Below are positions 35,262-45,529 of a DNA stretch of 64,000 bases, piece by piece. The DNA is from Vreelandella rituensis. Its GTDB lineage: Bacteria > Pseudomonadota > Gammaproteobacteria > Pseudomonadales > Halomonadaceae. A program made the translations under genes and the position numbers. The stretch spans positions 62,001-126,000 of the forward strand of contig NZ_QPIJ01000003.1 in NCBI RefSeq assembly GCF_003336665.1. The letters run 5' to 3'. Under the pieces are notes generated by a model, which saw nothing but the letters and a program-made list of their open reading frames with translations, was not told the DNA's origin and did no database searches. Positions within the stretch are counted from its first letter, which is position 1, and every line of letters starts with the position of its first letter.

Positions 35262-36941
35262 TCAGCCCTTCTTCTTGATCTTGGCCCAGCTATCCTTGAG
35301 ACCCACCGTCCGGTTGAACACTAACTTGCCATTGAGGCAGTCGTGGCGATCGGCGCAAAAATAGCCTACCCGCTCGAACTGGAAGCGTGATTCGGGCAAC
35401 GCCTCGGCCAAGCTTGGCTCACCGATGGCCTGACAGACCGTCAGGGAGTCTGGATTGAGGTGCTCAAGAAAATCCGCGTCCTTGTCACGGTCCGGCTGTT
35501 CCACCATGAACAAATTGTCGTACAGCCGCACTTCCATGGGCACACCATGCTTGGCGCTGACCCAATGAATCACCCCTTTGACCTTGCGACCTTCAGGATT
35601 TTTACCCAAGGTGTCGAAATCCACCGAGCAACGCAATTCCTGTATCTCGCCGGCATCATCCTTGATCACTTCATCGCAGCGAATCACATAGCTGTTACGC
35701 AGACGGACTTCCTTTCCAGGCGCCAGGCGGAAGAATTTCTTGGGCGGTTCTTCCATGAAATCATCGGCGTCGATCCAGAGTTCCCGATTGAACGGCACCT
35801 GGCGTACCGCCATATCTTCTCGAGCGGGATGACCCGGTACTTCGTAGACGTCTTCATGGTCTTCCGCCACGTTGGTCAAGACCACTTTCAATGGTTTGAG
35901 CACGCACATGGCTCGCTGGGCGTTATCTTCAAGGTCCGAACGAATCGCATGGGTCAGCATGGCGATATCCACCAAGCCACCATCGGCACGGGTCACGCCG
36001 ATCATGTCACAGAACTTGCGAATCGAGGCGGGGGTGTAGCCTCGGCGACGCATCCCCGAGATCGTCGGCAGGCGTGGGTCATCCCAGCCATCCACGATAT
36101 TTTTATCCACCAGCAGCTTGAGCTTGCGCTTGGAGGTCAGGGTGTAATTCAGGTTGAGCCTGGCAAATTCGATCTGGCGTGGCCGAGCCGGTACCGGCAG
36201 GTTATCGAGAAACCATTCATACAATGGGCGATGGTCTTCAAATTCCAGCGTACACACCGAATGCGTGACGCCCTCCAGTGCATCGGATTGACCATGCGTG
36301 AAATCATAGGAGGGATAAATTTTCCAGGCATCCCCGGTTTGATGATGATGCGCATGACGTACACGATAAAGAATCGGGTCGCGCAAATTGATATTGGGCG
36401 CGGCCATATCGATCTTGGCGCGCAACACTTTCCCGCCTTCGGCAAATTCTCCGACGCGCATACGCTCAAGCAAGTCGAGGTTTTCCTCGGCACTGCGCTC
36501 ACGATAAGGGCTCGGCTTACCCGGTTCGGTCAGGGTGCCGCGATATTCACGAATTTCATCGGGGGAAAGATCGTCCACGTAGGCCTTGCCTTCACGGATC
36601 AAGTGTTGCGCCCAGACGTATAGCTGATCGAAATAATCAGAGGCAAAGCGCACGTCCCCGGCCCATTCGAAGCCTAGCCATTTCACGTCTTCCTTGATCG
36701 CATCGATGTAGGCCTGCTCTTCCTTGGCCGGGTTGGTATCATCAAAACGCAGGTGACAGTCACCACCGAACTGCTCGGCCAAGCCGAAATTCAAGCAAAT
36801 CGACTTGGCATGTCCGATATGCAAGAAGCCGTTGGGCTCCGGCGGAAAACGCGTGACGATCTTCGTGACCTTACCGGCCTCGATTTCTTCACGTATCTGG
36901 TTGCGAATGAAATTCGGCGCAGCAGTGGTATCGGTGGTCAT
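35262..36941 (-). CDS. glnS: Glutaminyl-tRNA synthetase
   Basis: 559 residues from ATG 36941, against 554 in E. coli; the longer frame to 37022 has no ribosome site and would extend beyond the family start. Class I motifs: HIGH at 41-44 within [15 protein letters not shown], and the KMSKS equivalent LTSKRKL. The discriminating region [16 protein letters not shown] and the C-terminal anticodon-binding barrels are present. Having GlnRS means the organism charges tRNA-Gln directly. It is divergent from ppiB. Confidence 0.97.
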   Translation of the reverse strand: MTTDTTAAPNFIRNQIREEIEAGKVTKIVTRFPPEPNGFLHIGHAKSICLNFGLAEQFGGDCHLRFDDTNPAKEEQAYIDAIKEDVKWLGFEWAGDVRFASDYFDQLYVWAQHLIREGKAYVDDLSPDEIREYRGTLTEPGKPSPYRERSAEENLDLLERMRVGEFAEGGKVLRAKIDMAAPNINLRDPILYRVRHAHHHQTGDAWKIYPSYDFTHGQSDALEGVTHSVCTLEFEDHRPLYEWFLDNLPVPARPRQIEFARLNLNYTLTSKRKLKLLVDKNIVDGWDDPRLPTISGMRRRGYTPASIRKFCDMIGVTRADGGLVDIAMLTHAIRSDLEDNAQRAMCVLKPLKVVLTNVAEDHEDVYEVPGHPAREDMAVRQVPFNRELWIDADDFMEEPPKKFFRLAPGKEVRLRNSYVIRCDEVIKDDAGEIQELRCSVDFDTLGKNPEGRKVKGVIHWVSAKHGVPMEVRLYDNLFMVEQPDRDKDADFLEHLNPDSLTVCQAIGEPSLAEALPESRFQFERVGYFCADRHDCLNGKLVFNRTVGLKDSWAKIKKKG

Positions 36942-37117
36942 GGTTATGTCAAAAACCTCATGGCTCGTAGTGAATGGCGTGCCAGTTGTCCGGCTGGACG
37001 ATATGTCAGGAGTGTTCGACAATGGCGGACTTCGCGGTTCAAGGCAAAACCGCTATTATAACGTGACGCCCCTACACAGCGCCAAGGCGAATGCCTTTAT
37101 TGAACAGGAATTTATCG

Positions 37118-37642
37118 ATGATCGTACTACAGACCAATTATGGCGATATCACCATCGCACTCAATCATGAAAAAGCCCCCGTGACTGCCGCCAACTTTGA
37201 GCAATATGTTCGCGACGGCTTCTACGACAATACGCTGTTTCATCGTGTCATCGACGGCTTCATGGTTCAGGGCGGCGGGTTCGACAAGGACTTCAACCAG
37301 AAGCCGACACGCGACGCTATCGAAAGCGAAGCCGACAATGGCCTCAAGAACACCCAAGGCACACTTGCCATGGCACGCACCCAAGACCCTCACTCCGCCA
37401 CCGCCCAGTTCTTTATCAACGTCAACGATAACAGCTTCCTGGATCATAGCGGCAAGAGCCTACAGGGCTGGGGCTATACGGTGTTCGGCAAAGTTGTCGA
37501 CGGCATGGACGTGGTGGACGCGATCCGTTCGGTCAAGACGACTCGTCGTGGCATGCATGCGGATGTTCCCGCCGATGACGTCATCATCGAACGCGCTTAT
37601 GTAAAAGAAGATGATGCCAACGGGGCCGGACAAGCCGAATAA
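37118..37642 (+). CDS. ppiB: Cytoplasmic peptidyl-prolyl cis-trans isomerase B (cyclophilin)
   Basis: 174 residues from ATG 37118 (AGGAA about 9 nt upstream). Cyclophilin motifs [30 protein letters not shown] and [15 protein letters not shown] are present, with catalytic Arg in FHRVI. No signal peptide, so it is the cytoplasmic PpiB rather than PpiA. It is followed 13 bp later by lpxH, the conserved gammaproteobacterial pairing. Confidence 0.95.
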   Translation: MIVLQTNYGDITIALNHEKAPVTAANFEQYVRDGFYDNTLFHRVIDGFMVQGGGFDKDFNQKPTRDAIESEADNGLKNTQGTLAMARTQDPHSATAQFFINVNDNSFLDHSGKSLQGWGYTVFGKVVDGMDVVDAIRSVKTTRRGMHADVPADDVIIERAYVKEDDANGAGQAE

Positions 37643-37655
37643 CCCCGGAGATCTT

Positions 37656-38432
37656 ATGCGCACCCTTTTCATCTCCGACCTGCACCTTAACACTGATGCC
37701 CCTGAGATCACTCAGGGGTTCCTGCGTTATTTGCAACAGACCGCCTCCGGCGCGGAATCGTTATTCATCCTGGGAGATTTATTCGACGCCTGGATCGGCG
37801 ATGACCTTCTTGACCAGGCCGGTCTGCCACTCGCCGATATAGCCCATGAAGTGATTCATGGCTTGCGTGAGCTGACTGATAACGGTACTCGAGTCTTCCT
37901 GATGCATGGCAATCGTGATTTCTTGCTAGGCGATCGTTTCATCCAAGCCTGTGGTGCCACCTTGCTTCAAGATTCGGCCTATATGGAACTGCAAGGCATT
38001 CCCTTGCTGCTGCTTCACGGGGACAGCTTATGCACCCGGGATGAAGCTTATATGGCTTTTCGTGAGCAGGCGCGCAATCCCGCCTGGCAGGCTCAGATAC
38101 TGGCCTTGCCGCTGGACCAACGCCTGGAACTGGCCAAGAGCCTGCGCCTGCAATCCGGTGAAGCTAATGCCGATAAGACCGAAGCTATCATGGATGTCAC
38201 CCACGAAGAGGTGGTCGATAGCATGGCTCATTACGGAGTGGCCAGCATGATCCACGGCCATACTCACCGCCCTCAAGTACATGCCTTGAGCGTGGATGGC
38301 GTACCGGCTAAGCGCTATGTACTGGGAGACTGGAGTCGTGAATACGGCTGGGATATTGTGATTGACGGTTTTGAAAACGCTCATCCTGAACCGCAATTGA
38401 GGCAGTTCCCGTTGCAGGAACCACCTCAATGA
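37656..38432 (+). CDS. lpxH: UDP-2,3-diacylglucosamine diphosphatase
   Basis: 258 residues from ATG 37656 (CGGAG upstream). Calcineurin-like metal motifs: DLHL at the start, GDLFDAWIGDD, GNRDF, LHGDSLC and HGHTHRP. LpxH removes UMP from UDP-2,3-diacylglucosamine to give lipid X in lipid A synthesis, as a peripheral inner-membrane enzyme. It probably forms a transcription unit with ppiB. Confidence 0.95.
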   Translation: MRTLFISDLHLNTDAPEITQGFLRYLQQTASGAESLFILGDLFDAWIGDDLLDQAGLPLADIAHEVIHGLRELTDNGTRVFLMHGNRDFLLGDRFIQACGATLLQDSAYMELQGIPLLLLHGDSLCTRDEAYMAFREQARNPAWQAQILALPLDQRLELAKSLRLQSGEANADKTEAIMDVTHEEVVDSMAHYGVASMIHGHTHRPQVHALSVDGVPAKRYVLGDWSREYGWDIVIDGFENAHPEPQLRQFPLQEPPQ

Positions 38433-38517
38433 GTATCTTTACGGAAAACTGCCTATAAGAACGCACTACAGGCATCGACATTGAGGAACCTATCCCCGAT
38501 GCCGATGCTTTTTTAGT

Positions 38518-40338
38518 TCAGCGCCGTTCGATGTCCGCCTCCCGACGTAAATCATCGAGCAAGCCCTGAATCACACCTTGGGCGCGTAGCTGCTCGGCCA
38601 TTTGTGAGACGAAGGTTTCCACCTGTTCATCCACGTCACCGGTGCTTACGCTTTCCAGTGCGATCACCGCAACACCACTGGGCATCTCGACATGGGCATA
38701 TCGAGATTCACCCTGCTCAGGACGCGCCATACGAAATGCCGCCTGAATCACCGCTTGAGGCACTTGGCTATCAGTTTGGCGACCGACATCTTCAACTTGC
38801 TGCCAATCGAGCGACAGGGACTCACCTTGGCGTAACGCCTTGATGTGGGCTTCGGCCTGTTCACGCAGAGCCTGTTGCTGTTTCTCAACGCTGACTGCCT
38901 CATGCACTTCCGAGCGAACATCCTCCAAGGGCAGCTGGGTGGCATCACGGTGTTCAGCTACACGCAACACCATACGCCGATCTTCATCCAGCTCGATGAC
39001 CTCGCTGTTGTAGCCTTCTTCCAGCACGTCCTCACTGAACGCCTCTTCCATGACCCCGGGCTCAGACAACACGCCTTCCCCTTCATTACGCGCCAACCAT
39101 TCGCTTTCGTGCAAGGTCAGCCCAAGGTCATCGGCAACGCTTGTCAGATCATCGGCGGCAAAACTTTCATCGATAAGCCGCTGAACCTTCTGGTTGAAAT
39201 CATCGCGCACCTGGCCCAAGGCAAGCTCACGATGCAACGTCTCGCGCATGGTTTCAAACGCGGGCCGCTCAAGCTCGGTTACCTTGAGCAGGTGTAAGGC
39301 ACCGTCCATCTCCACCACATCGGAGACTTCTCCCTCATCCAGCCCAAACGCGGCTTCATCGAAGGCATCACCGAAAAAGCCGCGGCTGATAATCCCAAGG
39401 TCACCCCCGTTTTCGGCAGTGGTCGTATCATCTGAGTGCCTGGCTGCCACATCACTGAACGACTCACCTTCCGCTAACTGCTCACGCGCTGTTTCAATCT
39501 TTTCAAGCGCTTGTTCACGATTGCGCTCGTCATTGAACGTTACCATGACATGCGAGACGCGACGGTCGGCGTCTGCCGTCTGTTCACGCCAGGCCCGACG
39601 CAACTGCTCCTCGCTGACCTCGATATCTTCTGCCATCGCTTCGCGATCAATCAGCACATACGCCAGGCGAACTTGTTCCGGGCGCTGAAAGAGTTCCGCA
39701 TTATCTTGATAATACGCCTGAAGATCCGCCTCACTGACCGAGGGCGTTTCTTCGAGCTGCTCGGGCGTGAGTGTCACATAGCGGAAACTGCGCTGCTGAC
39801 GCTGCAGCTCAGCAAGTCGCTCCTGCTCACTGGACAAGCTGAACTCACTGAATGCCAGCCCTTGCTGGAGTTGCTGGCGCTTGATGTCGACCCGTAATTC
39901 ATCGCGAAACGATAGCGGTGTATAGCCAGCGCTCGCCAAACGATTGCGGAACAGCTCCTGGGAAAAGCGACCGCTTTGATCCTGAAATTCGGGCAGACTA
40001 ACAATCAGCTGATCCAGCTGCTCGTCGGATACATGCAAGCCGCCTTCTTCAGCATATTGTCTGAGCAAACGTTCGGTAATCAGCTGATTCAACACCTGAT
40101 TGCGCAGCTCGCGCTCTTGCTCCGGCGGCACCTGCCCCGAACGAAGGGCTCGCTGCACCTCCAATTCCACCTGCTGACGCATGATCGGCTGGCCGTTGAC
40201 GCTGGCAACCTCTTCAGGGTCACTGCCAAACAAGCCAAACAGAGATTCCACGCCGAAAAGTGCCATGGCAGCCACCACGACACCGATAATGATCTTGGCG
40301 CCCCAGCTTCTGGAGCGGTCTCGAATACTTTGCAGCAT
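38518..40338 (-). CDS. ppiD: Periplasmic folding chaperone PpiD
   Basis: 606 residues from ATG 40338 (GAGG 6 nt upstream). One N-terminal membrane anchor (about 16-37), a SurA-like N-domain (QVLNQLITERLLRQYAEEGGLHVSDEQ), and a parvulin domain in the middle (RVSHVMVTFNDERNREQALEKIETAREQLAEGESFSDVAARHSDD). PpiD is bound to the inner membrane near SecYEG and helps newly exported proteins fold. Its place after hupB is conserved in gammaproteobacteria. Confidence 0.95.
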   Translation of the reverse strand: MLQSIRDRSRSWGAKIIIGVVVAAMALFGVESLFGLFGSDPEEVASVNGQPIMRQQVELEVQRALRSGQVPPEQERELRNQVLNQLITERLLRQYAEEGGLHVSDEQLDQLIVSLPEFQDQSGRFSQELFRNRLASAGYTPLSFRDELRVDIKRQQLQQGLAFSEFSLSSEQERLAELQRQQRSFRYVTLTPEQLEETPSVSEADLQAYYQDNAELFQRPEQVRLAYVLIDREAMAEDIEVSEEQLRRAWREQTADADRRVSHVMVTFNDERNREQALEKIETAREQLAEGESFSDVAARHSDDTTTAENGGDLGIISRGFFGDAFDEAAFGLDEGEVSDVVEMDGALHLLKVTELERPAFETMRETLHRELALGQVRDDFNQKVQRLIDESFAADDLTSVADDLGLTLHESEWLARNEGEGVLSEPGVMEEAFSEDVLEEGYNSEVIELDEDRRMVLRVAEHRDATQLPLEDVRSEVHEAVSVEKQQQALREQAEAHIKALRQGESLSLDWQQVEDVGRQTDSQVPQAVIQAAFRMARPEQGESRYAHVEMPSGVAVIALESVSTGDVDEQVETFVSQMAEQLRAQGVIQGLLDDLRREADIERR

Positions 40339-40399
40339 ACTAGCCTCGGACAAACACAGCCAAACGTGACAAACCTGACAACCTCAGGCCAATAAATAA

Positions 40400-40432
40400 C
40401 ATGGGCGCATCGCTAAAAGCGATGCGCCCATG
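40400..40432 (-). terminator. Rho-independent terminator of hupB
   Basis: A perfect 15-bp stem (CATGGGCGCATCGCT and complement) has loop of three bases. On the minus strand it is followed by TTATTTATT. It lies 25 bp after the hupB stop and separates hupB from ppiD, so ppiD must depend on read-through or its own promoter. Confidence 0.85.
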
Positions 40433-40456
40433 AAAGTCATGACGACAGGTACGCAA

Positions 40457-40729
40457 TTAGTTGACGGCGTCTTTCAACGCCTTGCCAGCCTTGAAGCTTG
40501 GCACCTTGGCCGCGCTGATTTCAATCGGTTGTCCGGTTTGCGGATTGCGGCCGGTACGTGCTGCCCGCTCCTTGATGGTGAAAGTACCAAAGCCTACCAG
40601 TGAAACACTGTCGCCTTTCTTGAGGCTATCGGTGACGGACTCCACCATGGCATCCAATGCGCGGGTTGCTGCTGCTTTGGGTATATCGGCAGATGCAGCA
40701 ATGGCTTCAATCAGCTCGGACTTATTCAC
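40457..40729 (-). CDS. hupB: Nucleoid protein HU-beta
   Basis: 90 residues, exactly the family length. It has [28 protein letters not shown], the [24 protein letters not shown]-binding arm, and the C-terminal [14 protein letters not shown]. It bends and compacts DNA as a dimer. It follows lon, the standard arrangement; the 210-bp gap between them (40730-40939) holds its promoter region and no ORF. Confidence 0.98.
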   Translation of the reverse strand: MNKSELIEAIAASADIPKAAATRALDAMVESVTDSLKKGDSVSLVGFGTFTIKERAARTGRNPQTGQPIEISAAKVPSFKAGKALKDAVN

Positions 40730-40939
40730 ACTTCACCCCTTGACTGTTTCAAAAAATGGCTCTGAACGGCATGACAATCGGACGACGTGGCGATCACAGC
40801 ATAGCTGCATTTTATAGCAATGCGGTGAAACGTCTGTCAAGAAAACATGCCGTGGAATGCCCGCCACACAAGGCTTTGGGCACTTATATCTCAATCATTC
40901 ACACAAAGAACTTTAGCTAAAGATCTCTTGAAAAAAGCG

Positions 40940-43348
40940 CTAATGAGTGCTCGCAACTGCTTTAGAAGAAAACACTTCCTCGGTACCGGAAGTTCCATGG
41001 CTATCCATGTTTTTTTCAACTAACGCAACCGCCAGAACATCGTCGACCCATCGTACCGGACGAATATCCAATGCTTCCTTGATATTATCGGGTATTTCCT
41101 TGAGATCGCGACGATTTTCCTCTGGAATCAAGACCGTCTTTATACCACCGCGACGCGCCGCCAGCAATTTCTCCTTGAGCCCACCGATAGGTAATACCTC
41201 CCCTCTCAGATTGACTTCTCCGGTCATGGCCACGTCACAGCGCACCGGGCGGCCCGTATATGCCGAGACCATAGCCGTCACCATGGCCACGCCGGCACTC
41301 GGTCCATCCTTAGGCGTCGCACCTTCAGGTACGTGGATATGCAGGTCTTCATGCTCGAAGCGCTCTGGATCGATCCCATAGCTCAACGCTCTGGCACGCA
41401 CCACCGTCTGGGCAGCACTGACCGACTCCTTCATCACATCGCCCAATGAACCGGTTTTGTTGAGACGTCCCTTTCCAGGCGTCACTACCGACTCGATATA
41501 CAGAAGCTCACCTCCCACAGAGGTCCAGGCAAGTCCCGTCACGCGGCCTACCTGATCCTCCTGATCCGCCAAACCGTAGCTGTAGCGGCGAACACCGGCA
41601 TAAGCTTCAATCTGTTCCGCACCCAGCACTTGAGGAGTCAGGTCACCCTTGTCACGCTCACGCTCGAGACGCTCACGTAGCACTTTACGGCAGACCTTGG
41701 CAATCTGACGCTCAAGTTCACGAACCCCGGCTTCACGGGAATAATATCGAATCAGTTCGAGCAGAGCGCTGTCTTCGAGACTTAATTCGTCTTTTTTCAG
41801 ACCATTGGCTTCAAGCTGCTTGGGAAGCAGGTAACGCTTAGCAATCGCCAGCTTTTCATCCTCGGTATAGCCCGGCAGCCGAATGACCTCCATGCGATCC
41901 AGCAGCGGTCCCGGTATATTCATCGAATTGGCGGTGCAGATGAACAGGGTTTCCGAGAGATCGTAATCAAGTTCGAGATAGTGATCACTGAAACTATCGT
42001 TCTGCTCCGGGTCGAGTACTTCAAGCAATGCCGAAGCAGGGTCGCCACGGTGATCCATGCCCAGCTTATCCACTTCATCCAACAAGAAGAGCGGATTTTT
42101 CACGCCGGCACGCGTCATGCGCTGCATCAGCTTACCCGGCAGTGAGCCGATGTAAGTGCGCCGATGCCCGCGAATCTCCGATTCATCGCGAACACCGCCC
42201 AACGCCAGGCGAACATACTTGCGGTTGGTCGCACGAGCGATGGACTGCCCCAGGGAAGTCTTGCCTACCCCGGGCGGACCCACCAGGCACAACACAGGCC
42301 CCTTGAGCTTACGTACACGCTTTTGCACCGCCAAGTATTCAAGAATGCGGGCCTTGACCTCATCCAGGCCATAATGGTCTTCATCCAGTACCTTTTGCGC
42401 CTTGATCAGGTCATGCTTGACGCGAGTGCGCTTTTTCCAAGGCACGGATACCAGCCAATCCAGATAGGTACGCACCACCGTCGCCTCGGCAGAGTTAGTC
42501 GCCATCATCTTGAGCTTGTTGAGCTCCTGAGTGGCCTTTTCTGCGGCGTCTTTGGGCATCCCCGCTTCCTGGATGGCCTGTTCGTACTTTTCAGCCTCAT
42601 TGGGCACATTTTCCAGCTCACCCATTTCTTTCTGGATGGCTTTCATCTGCTCATTGAGATAGTACTCCCGCTGAGTCTTTTCCATCTGCTCTTTCACGCG
42701 CGAGCGGATGCGTTTCTCGACTTGAAGCAGGTCGATTTCCGACTCAATAAGCGCCATCAAGTGTTCGATACGATCACGTACCCGATCCATCTCGAGCAAT
42801 TCCTGCTTATCGCCGATCTTGAGCGACAAGTGGGCACAGATGGTATCCACCAGGCGGCTTGGGTCTTCGATGCCGGCCAATGAATTCAACACTTCATTAG
42901 GTACTTTCTTGGATAGTTTGACGTATTGCTCGAATTGGTTGAGCAATACGCGCACCAAGGCTTCCTGCTCACGGCTGGTCAGCGGATGACTGTCACGCGC
43001 CACCAGGTGAGCCTGGGTGTATCCTTCGGCATTTTCTTCGATATCCAGCACATCGGCACGGAAACTGCCTTCAATTAGCACCTTGACAGTGCCATCAGGT
43101 AGTTTCAGCAACTGCATGATGTCGGCAACGGTTCCTATGGCGTACAGGTCCGCGTTATCCGGTTCATCTTGCGCTGCTTCTCGTTGAGCGACGAGCAGGA
43201 CACGCTTGTCAGCTGCCATGGCAGCTTCCAGGGCCTGGATCGATTTTTCACGACCGACAAAAAGCGGTATGACCATTTGCGGGTATACGACCACATCCCG
43301 CAACGGCAAAAGGGGCAGACATTGTGTCTGTTCGGCGTTCTGCTGCAT
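40940..43348 (-). CDS. lon: ATP-dependent protease Lon
   Basis: 802 residues. Substrate-binding N-domain (LPLLPLRDVVVYPQMVIPLFVGR), AAA+ domain with Walker A GPPGVGKT (357-364), and the protease domain with catalytic Ser684 (PKDGPSAGVAM) and Lys725 (GGLKEKLLA). It degrades damaged and regulatory proteins in the cytoplasm. Gene order clpP-clpX-lon-hupB is that of E. coli. No clear sigma-32 promoter is seen in the 124 bp upstream. Confidence 0.98.
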   Translation of the reverse strand: MQQNAEQTQCLPLLPLRDVVVYPQMVIPLFVGREKSIQALEAAMAADKRVLLVAQREAAQDEPDNADLYAIGTVADIMQLLKLPDGTVKVLIEGSFRADVLDIEENAEGYTQAHLVARDSHPLTSREQEALVRVLLNQFEQYVKLSKKVPNEVLNSLAGIEDPSRLVDTICAHLSLKIGDKQELLEMDRVRDRIEHLMALIESEIDLLQVEKRIRSRVKEQMEKTQREYYLNEQMKAIQKEMGELENVPNEAEKYEQAIQEAGMPKDAAEKATQELNKLKMMATNSAEATVVRTYLDWLVSVPWKKRTRVKHDLIKAQKVLDEDHYGLDEVKARILEYLAVQKRVRKLKGPVLCLVGPPGVGKTSLGQSIARATNRKYVRLALGGVRDESEIRGHRRTYIGSLPGKLMQRMTRAGVKNPLFLLDEVDKLGMDHRGDPASALLEVLDPEQNDSFSDHYLELDYDLSETLFICTANSMNIPGPLLDRMEVIRLPGYTEDEKLAIAKRYLLPKQLEANGLKKDELSLEDSALLELIRYYSREAGVRELERQIAKVCRKVLRERLERERDKGDLTPQVLGAEQIEAYAGVRRYSYGLADQEDQVGRVTGLAWTSVGGELLYIESVVTPGKGRLNKTGSLGDVMKESVSAAQTVVRARALSYGIDPERFEHEDLHIHVPEGATPKDGPSAGVAMVTAMVSAYTGRPVRCDVAMTGEVNLRGEVLPIGGLKEKLLAARRGGIKTVLIPEENRRDLKEIPDNIKEALDIRPVRWVDDVLAVALVEKNMDSHGTSGTEEVFSSKAVASTH

Positions 43349-43400
43349 CGCAGACGTTCCTCAACAAATCGGATGGGTACTTGAAAATGCTAGCTAACAG

Positions 43401-43426
43401 CAAGGGGTCGCCTAGGCGACCCCTTG
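43401..43426. repeat. 26-bp perfect palindrome between clpX and lon
   Basis: CAAGGGGTCGCCT and its exact complement are joined without spacer. As RNA it would form a strong hairpin (10-bp stem, 6-nt loop). Neither side carries a run of U, so it is more likely an RNA-processing or stability element, or a weak terminator, than a classic intrinsic terminator. It lies 46 bp after clpX and 52 bp before lon. Confidence 0.6.
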
Positions 43427-43472
43427 ATATGGCACAAGCGGTTAAAGCTAGGCCGAACTGAGTACACCAGCT

Positions 43473-44753
43473 TCAGCCATCAGTGCCGTCAACCCGCTCT
43501 TCTTCCTGCTGCGCGTACACCAGCAGCGGCTCACTTTCCCCTGCAATGACCGAGGCATCAATAACCACCTTGCTGACACCTTCCAGAGAAGGAATTTCAT
43601 ACATGGTGTCCAGCAATACCGATTCGAGGATCGAGCGCAACCCACGAGCTCCCGTCTTGCGCTCCATCGCCTTGATGGCTACGGCACGCAAGGCATCTTC
43701 ACGAAACTCAAGGGTGACATCTTCCATCTCGAACAACTTGGCATACTGCTTGACCAGGGAGTTCTTGGGCTCGGTCAGAATTTGCACCAAGGCGTCTTCA
43801 CTTAACTCCGTCAAGGTCGCAATCACCGGCAAGCGTCCGACAAACTCAGGAATCAGGCCAAACTTGACCAAATCGTCCGGCTCGACATCGGCCAACAGCT
43901 CTCCCACACCCCGCGATGATTCCTTGCTTTTCACGCTGGCATTGAAACCGATCCCGCCTTTCTCAGCGCGGTCCCGAATTACTTTTTCCAGCCCGGCAAA
44001 GGCACCGCCGACAATGAACAAAATTTTGCCGGTATGAACCTGGACAAATTCCTGCTGCGGGTGCTTTCGGCCACCTTGTGGCGGAACGGAGGCGGTCGTG
44101 CCTTCGATAAGCTTGAGAAGCGCTTGCTGCACCCCTTCCCCGGATACGTCACGAGTAATGGAGGGGTTATCTGACTTACGTGAAATCTTGTCGATTTCAT
44201 CGATATAGACGATACCGCGCTCAGCCTTTTCGACGTCGTAGTCGCACTTCTGCAACAGCTTCTGAATGATATTTTCGACGTCTTCGCCGACATACCCGGC
44301 TTCCGTCAGGGTAGTGGCATCGGCAATGGTAAACGGCACATTCAGCAAACGTGCCATTGTTTCCGCCAATAACGTCTTGCCGCTACCCGTGGGGCCGATC
44401 AAGAGAATATTGGACTTACCAAGCTCGACATCACTCTCTTTGACACCGCTGCGCAGTCGTTTGTAGTGATTGTAGACCGCCACGGACAGCACCATCTTGG
44501 CGCGGTCCTGGCCGATCACGTAATCGTCCAGCGTATGACGTATCTCGCGAGGTGTAGGCAGACGCTCTTCATCGCTCTCGGCATCGGCTTCGAGAACTTC
44601 CTCGCGAATGATGTCATTACACAAGTCGACACACTCATCGCAGATATACACGGACGGGCCTGCAATTAGCTTGCGTACTTCGTTCTGGTTCTTGCCGCAG
44701 AACGAGCAATACAGCAGCTTGCCGCCTTCGTCCTTGCCTTTGCCGTCGGCCAT
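43473..44753 (-). CDS. clpX: ClpXP protease ATPase subunit ClpX
   Basis: 426 residues. N-terminal zinc-binding domain with C16, C19, C38 and C41 (CSFCGK...CDEC), Walker A GPTGSGKT (120-127), Walker B VYIDEIDK, and the ClpP-contact loop IGF within the GGIGFN segment (near residue 270). It unfolds substrates and feeds them to ClpP. The gene lies 74 bp downstream of clpP. Confidence 0.98.
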   Translation of the reverse strand: MADGKGKDEGGKLLYCSFCGKNQNEVRKLIAGPSVYICDECVDLCNDIIREEVLEADAESDEERLPTPREIRHTLDDYVIGQDRAKMVLSVAVYNHYKRLRSGVKESDVELGKSNILLIGPTGSGKTLLAETMARLLNVPFTIADATTLTEAGYVGEDVENIIQKLLQKCDYDVEKAERGIVYIDEIDKISRKSDNPSITRDVSGEGVQQALLKLIEGTTASVPPQGGRKHPQQEFVQVHTGKILFIVGGAFAGLEKVIRDRAEKGGIGFNASVKSKESSRGVGELLADVEPDDLVKFGLIPEFVGRLPVIATLTELSEDALVQILTEPKNSLVKQYAKLFEMEDVTLEFREDALRAVAIKAMERKTGARGLRSILESVLLDTMYEIPSLEGVSKVVIDASVIAGESEPLLVYAQQEEERVDGTDG

Positions 44754-44827
44754 TCGCGTACCTCTGTCACTGCGGTGGCTTGTGCCACCGAAAAAGCTGG
44801 TTGGAAAAGCGGAGTTTCCTCACGCTA

Positions 44828-45445
44828 TCAGGATGTGGGTCGCTTATCCAGTACCGCATCTATCAAACCATATTCTCTGGCTTGTTCCGCGCTCATGAAA
44901 TTGTCGCGATCCGTGTCACGTGACACAGTCTCGATGTCCTGGCCGGTATGGTGAGCCAGGATCTGGTTCAGGCGATCACGAATGCCCAGAATTTCGCGGG
45001 TATGAATTTCGATATCCGATGCCTGACCTTGATAACCGCCCAAGGGCTGATGAATCATCATGCGTGAATTCGACAGACAGAAGCGCTTCTCTGGGGCACC
45101 ACCCGCCAGTAATAATGCACCCATACTGGCCGCCTGACCGATACAAACCGTGGAAACGTCGGGCTTGATGAACTGCATGGTATCGTAAATGGCCATACCT
45201 GCAGTCACGCCCCCACCCGGCGAGTTAATATACAAGTGAATGTCTTTATCCGGGTTTTCCGATTCCAGGAAAAGCAGCTGTGCCACGATCAGGTTAGCCA
45301 TGTAGTCTTCTACCGGCCCAACAAGAAAGATCACCCGCTCTTTGAGCAGACGTGAATAAATATCGTAGGCTCTTTCACCTCGGGCGCTTTGCTCGACCAC
45401 CATGGGCACTAGGCCACCGGCATTTTGAATATCAAACTCACTCAT
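44828..45445 (-). CDS. clpP: ATP-dependent Clp protease proteolytic subunit
   Basis: 205 residues. Catalytic triad: Ser107 in [12 protein letters not shown], His132 in [10 protein letters not shown], and Asp181 in [11 protein letters not shown] short propeptide of about 10-13 residues precedes the mature start. It forms the two-ring tetradecamer with ClpX. It follows tig by 84 bp. Confidence 0.98.
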   Translation of the reverse strand: MSEFDIQNAGGLVPMVVEQSARGERAYDIYSRLLKERVIFLVGPVEDYMANLIVAQLLFLESENPDKDIHLYINSPGGGVTAGMAIYDTMQFIKPDVSTVCIGQAASMGALLLAGGAPEKRFCLSNSRMMIHQPLGGYQGQASDIEIHTREILGIRDRLNQILAHHTGQDIETVSRDTDRDNFMSAEQAREYGLIDAVLDKRPTS

Positions 45446-45529
45446 TAAGTGATTCCTTGCGTCCGATAAGGGGAAGGCGCACCCACGAGGTTTTAACCTT
45501 CTGAGTGCGGCCGTCTCGTTGCAGCTGGA

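Noticed and set aside
35460..36623. Long plus-strand ORF (387 residues) opposite glnS
   Set aside because: It mirrors glnS codons and has no ribosome site or recognisable domain.
43349..43472. Sigma-32 promoter before lon
   Set aside because: A CTTGAAA string near 43379 is on the plus strand, opposite to lon, with no matching -10.
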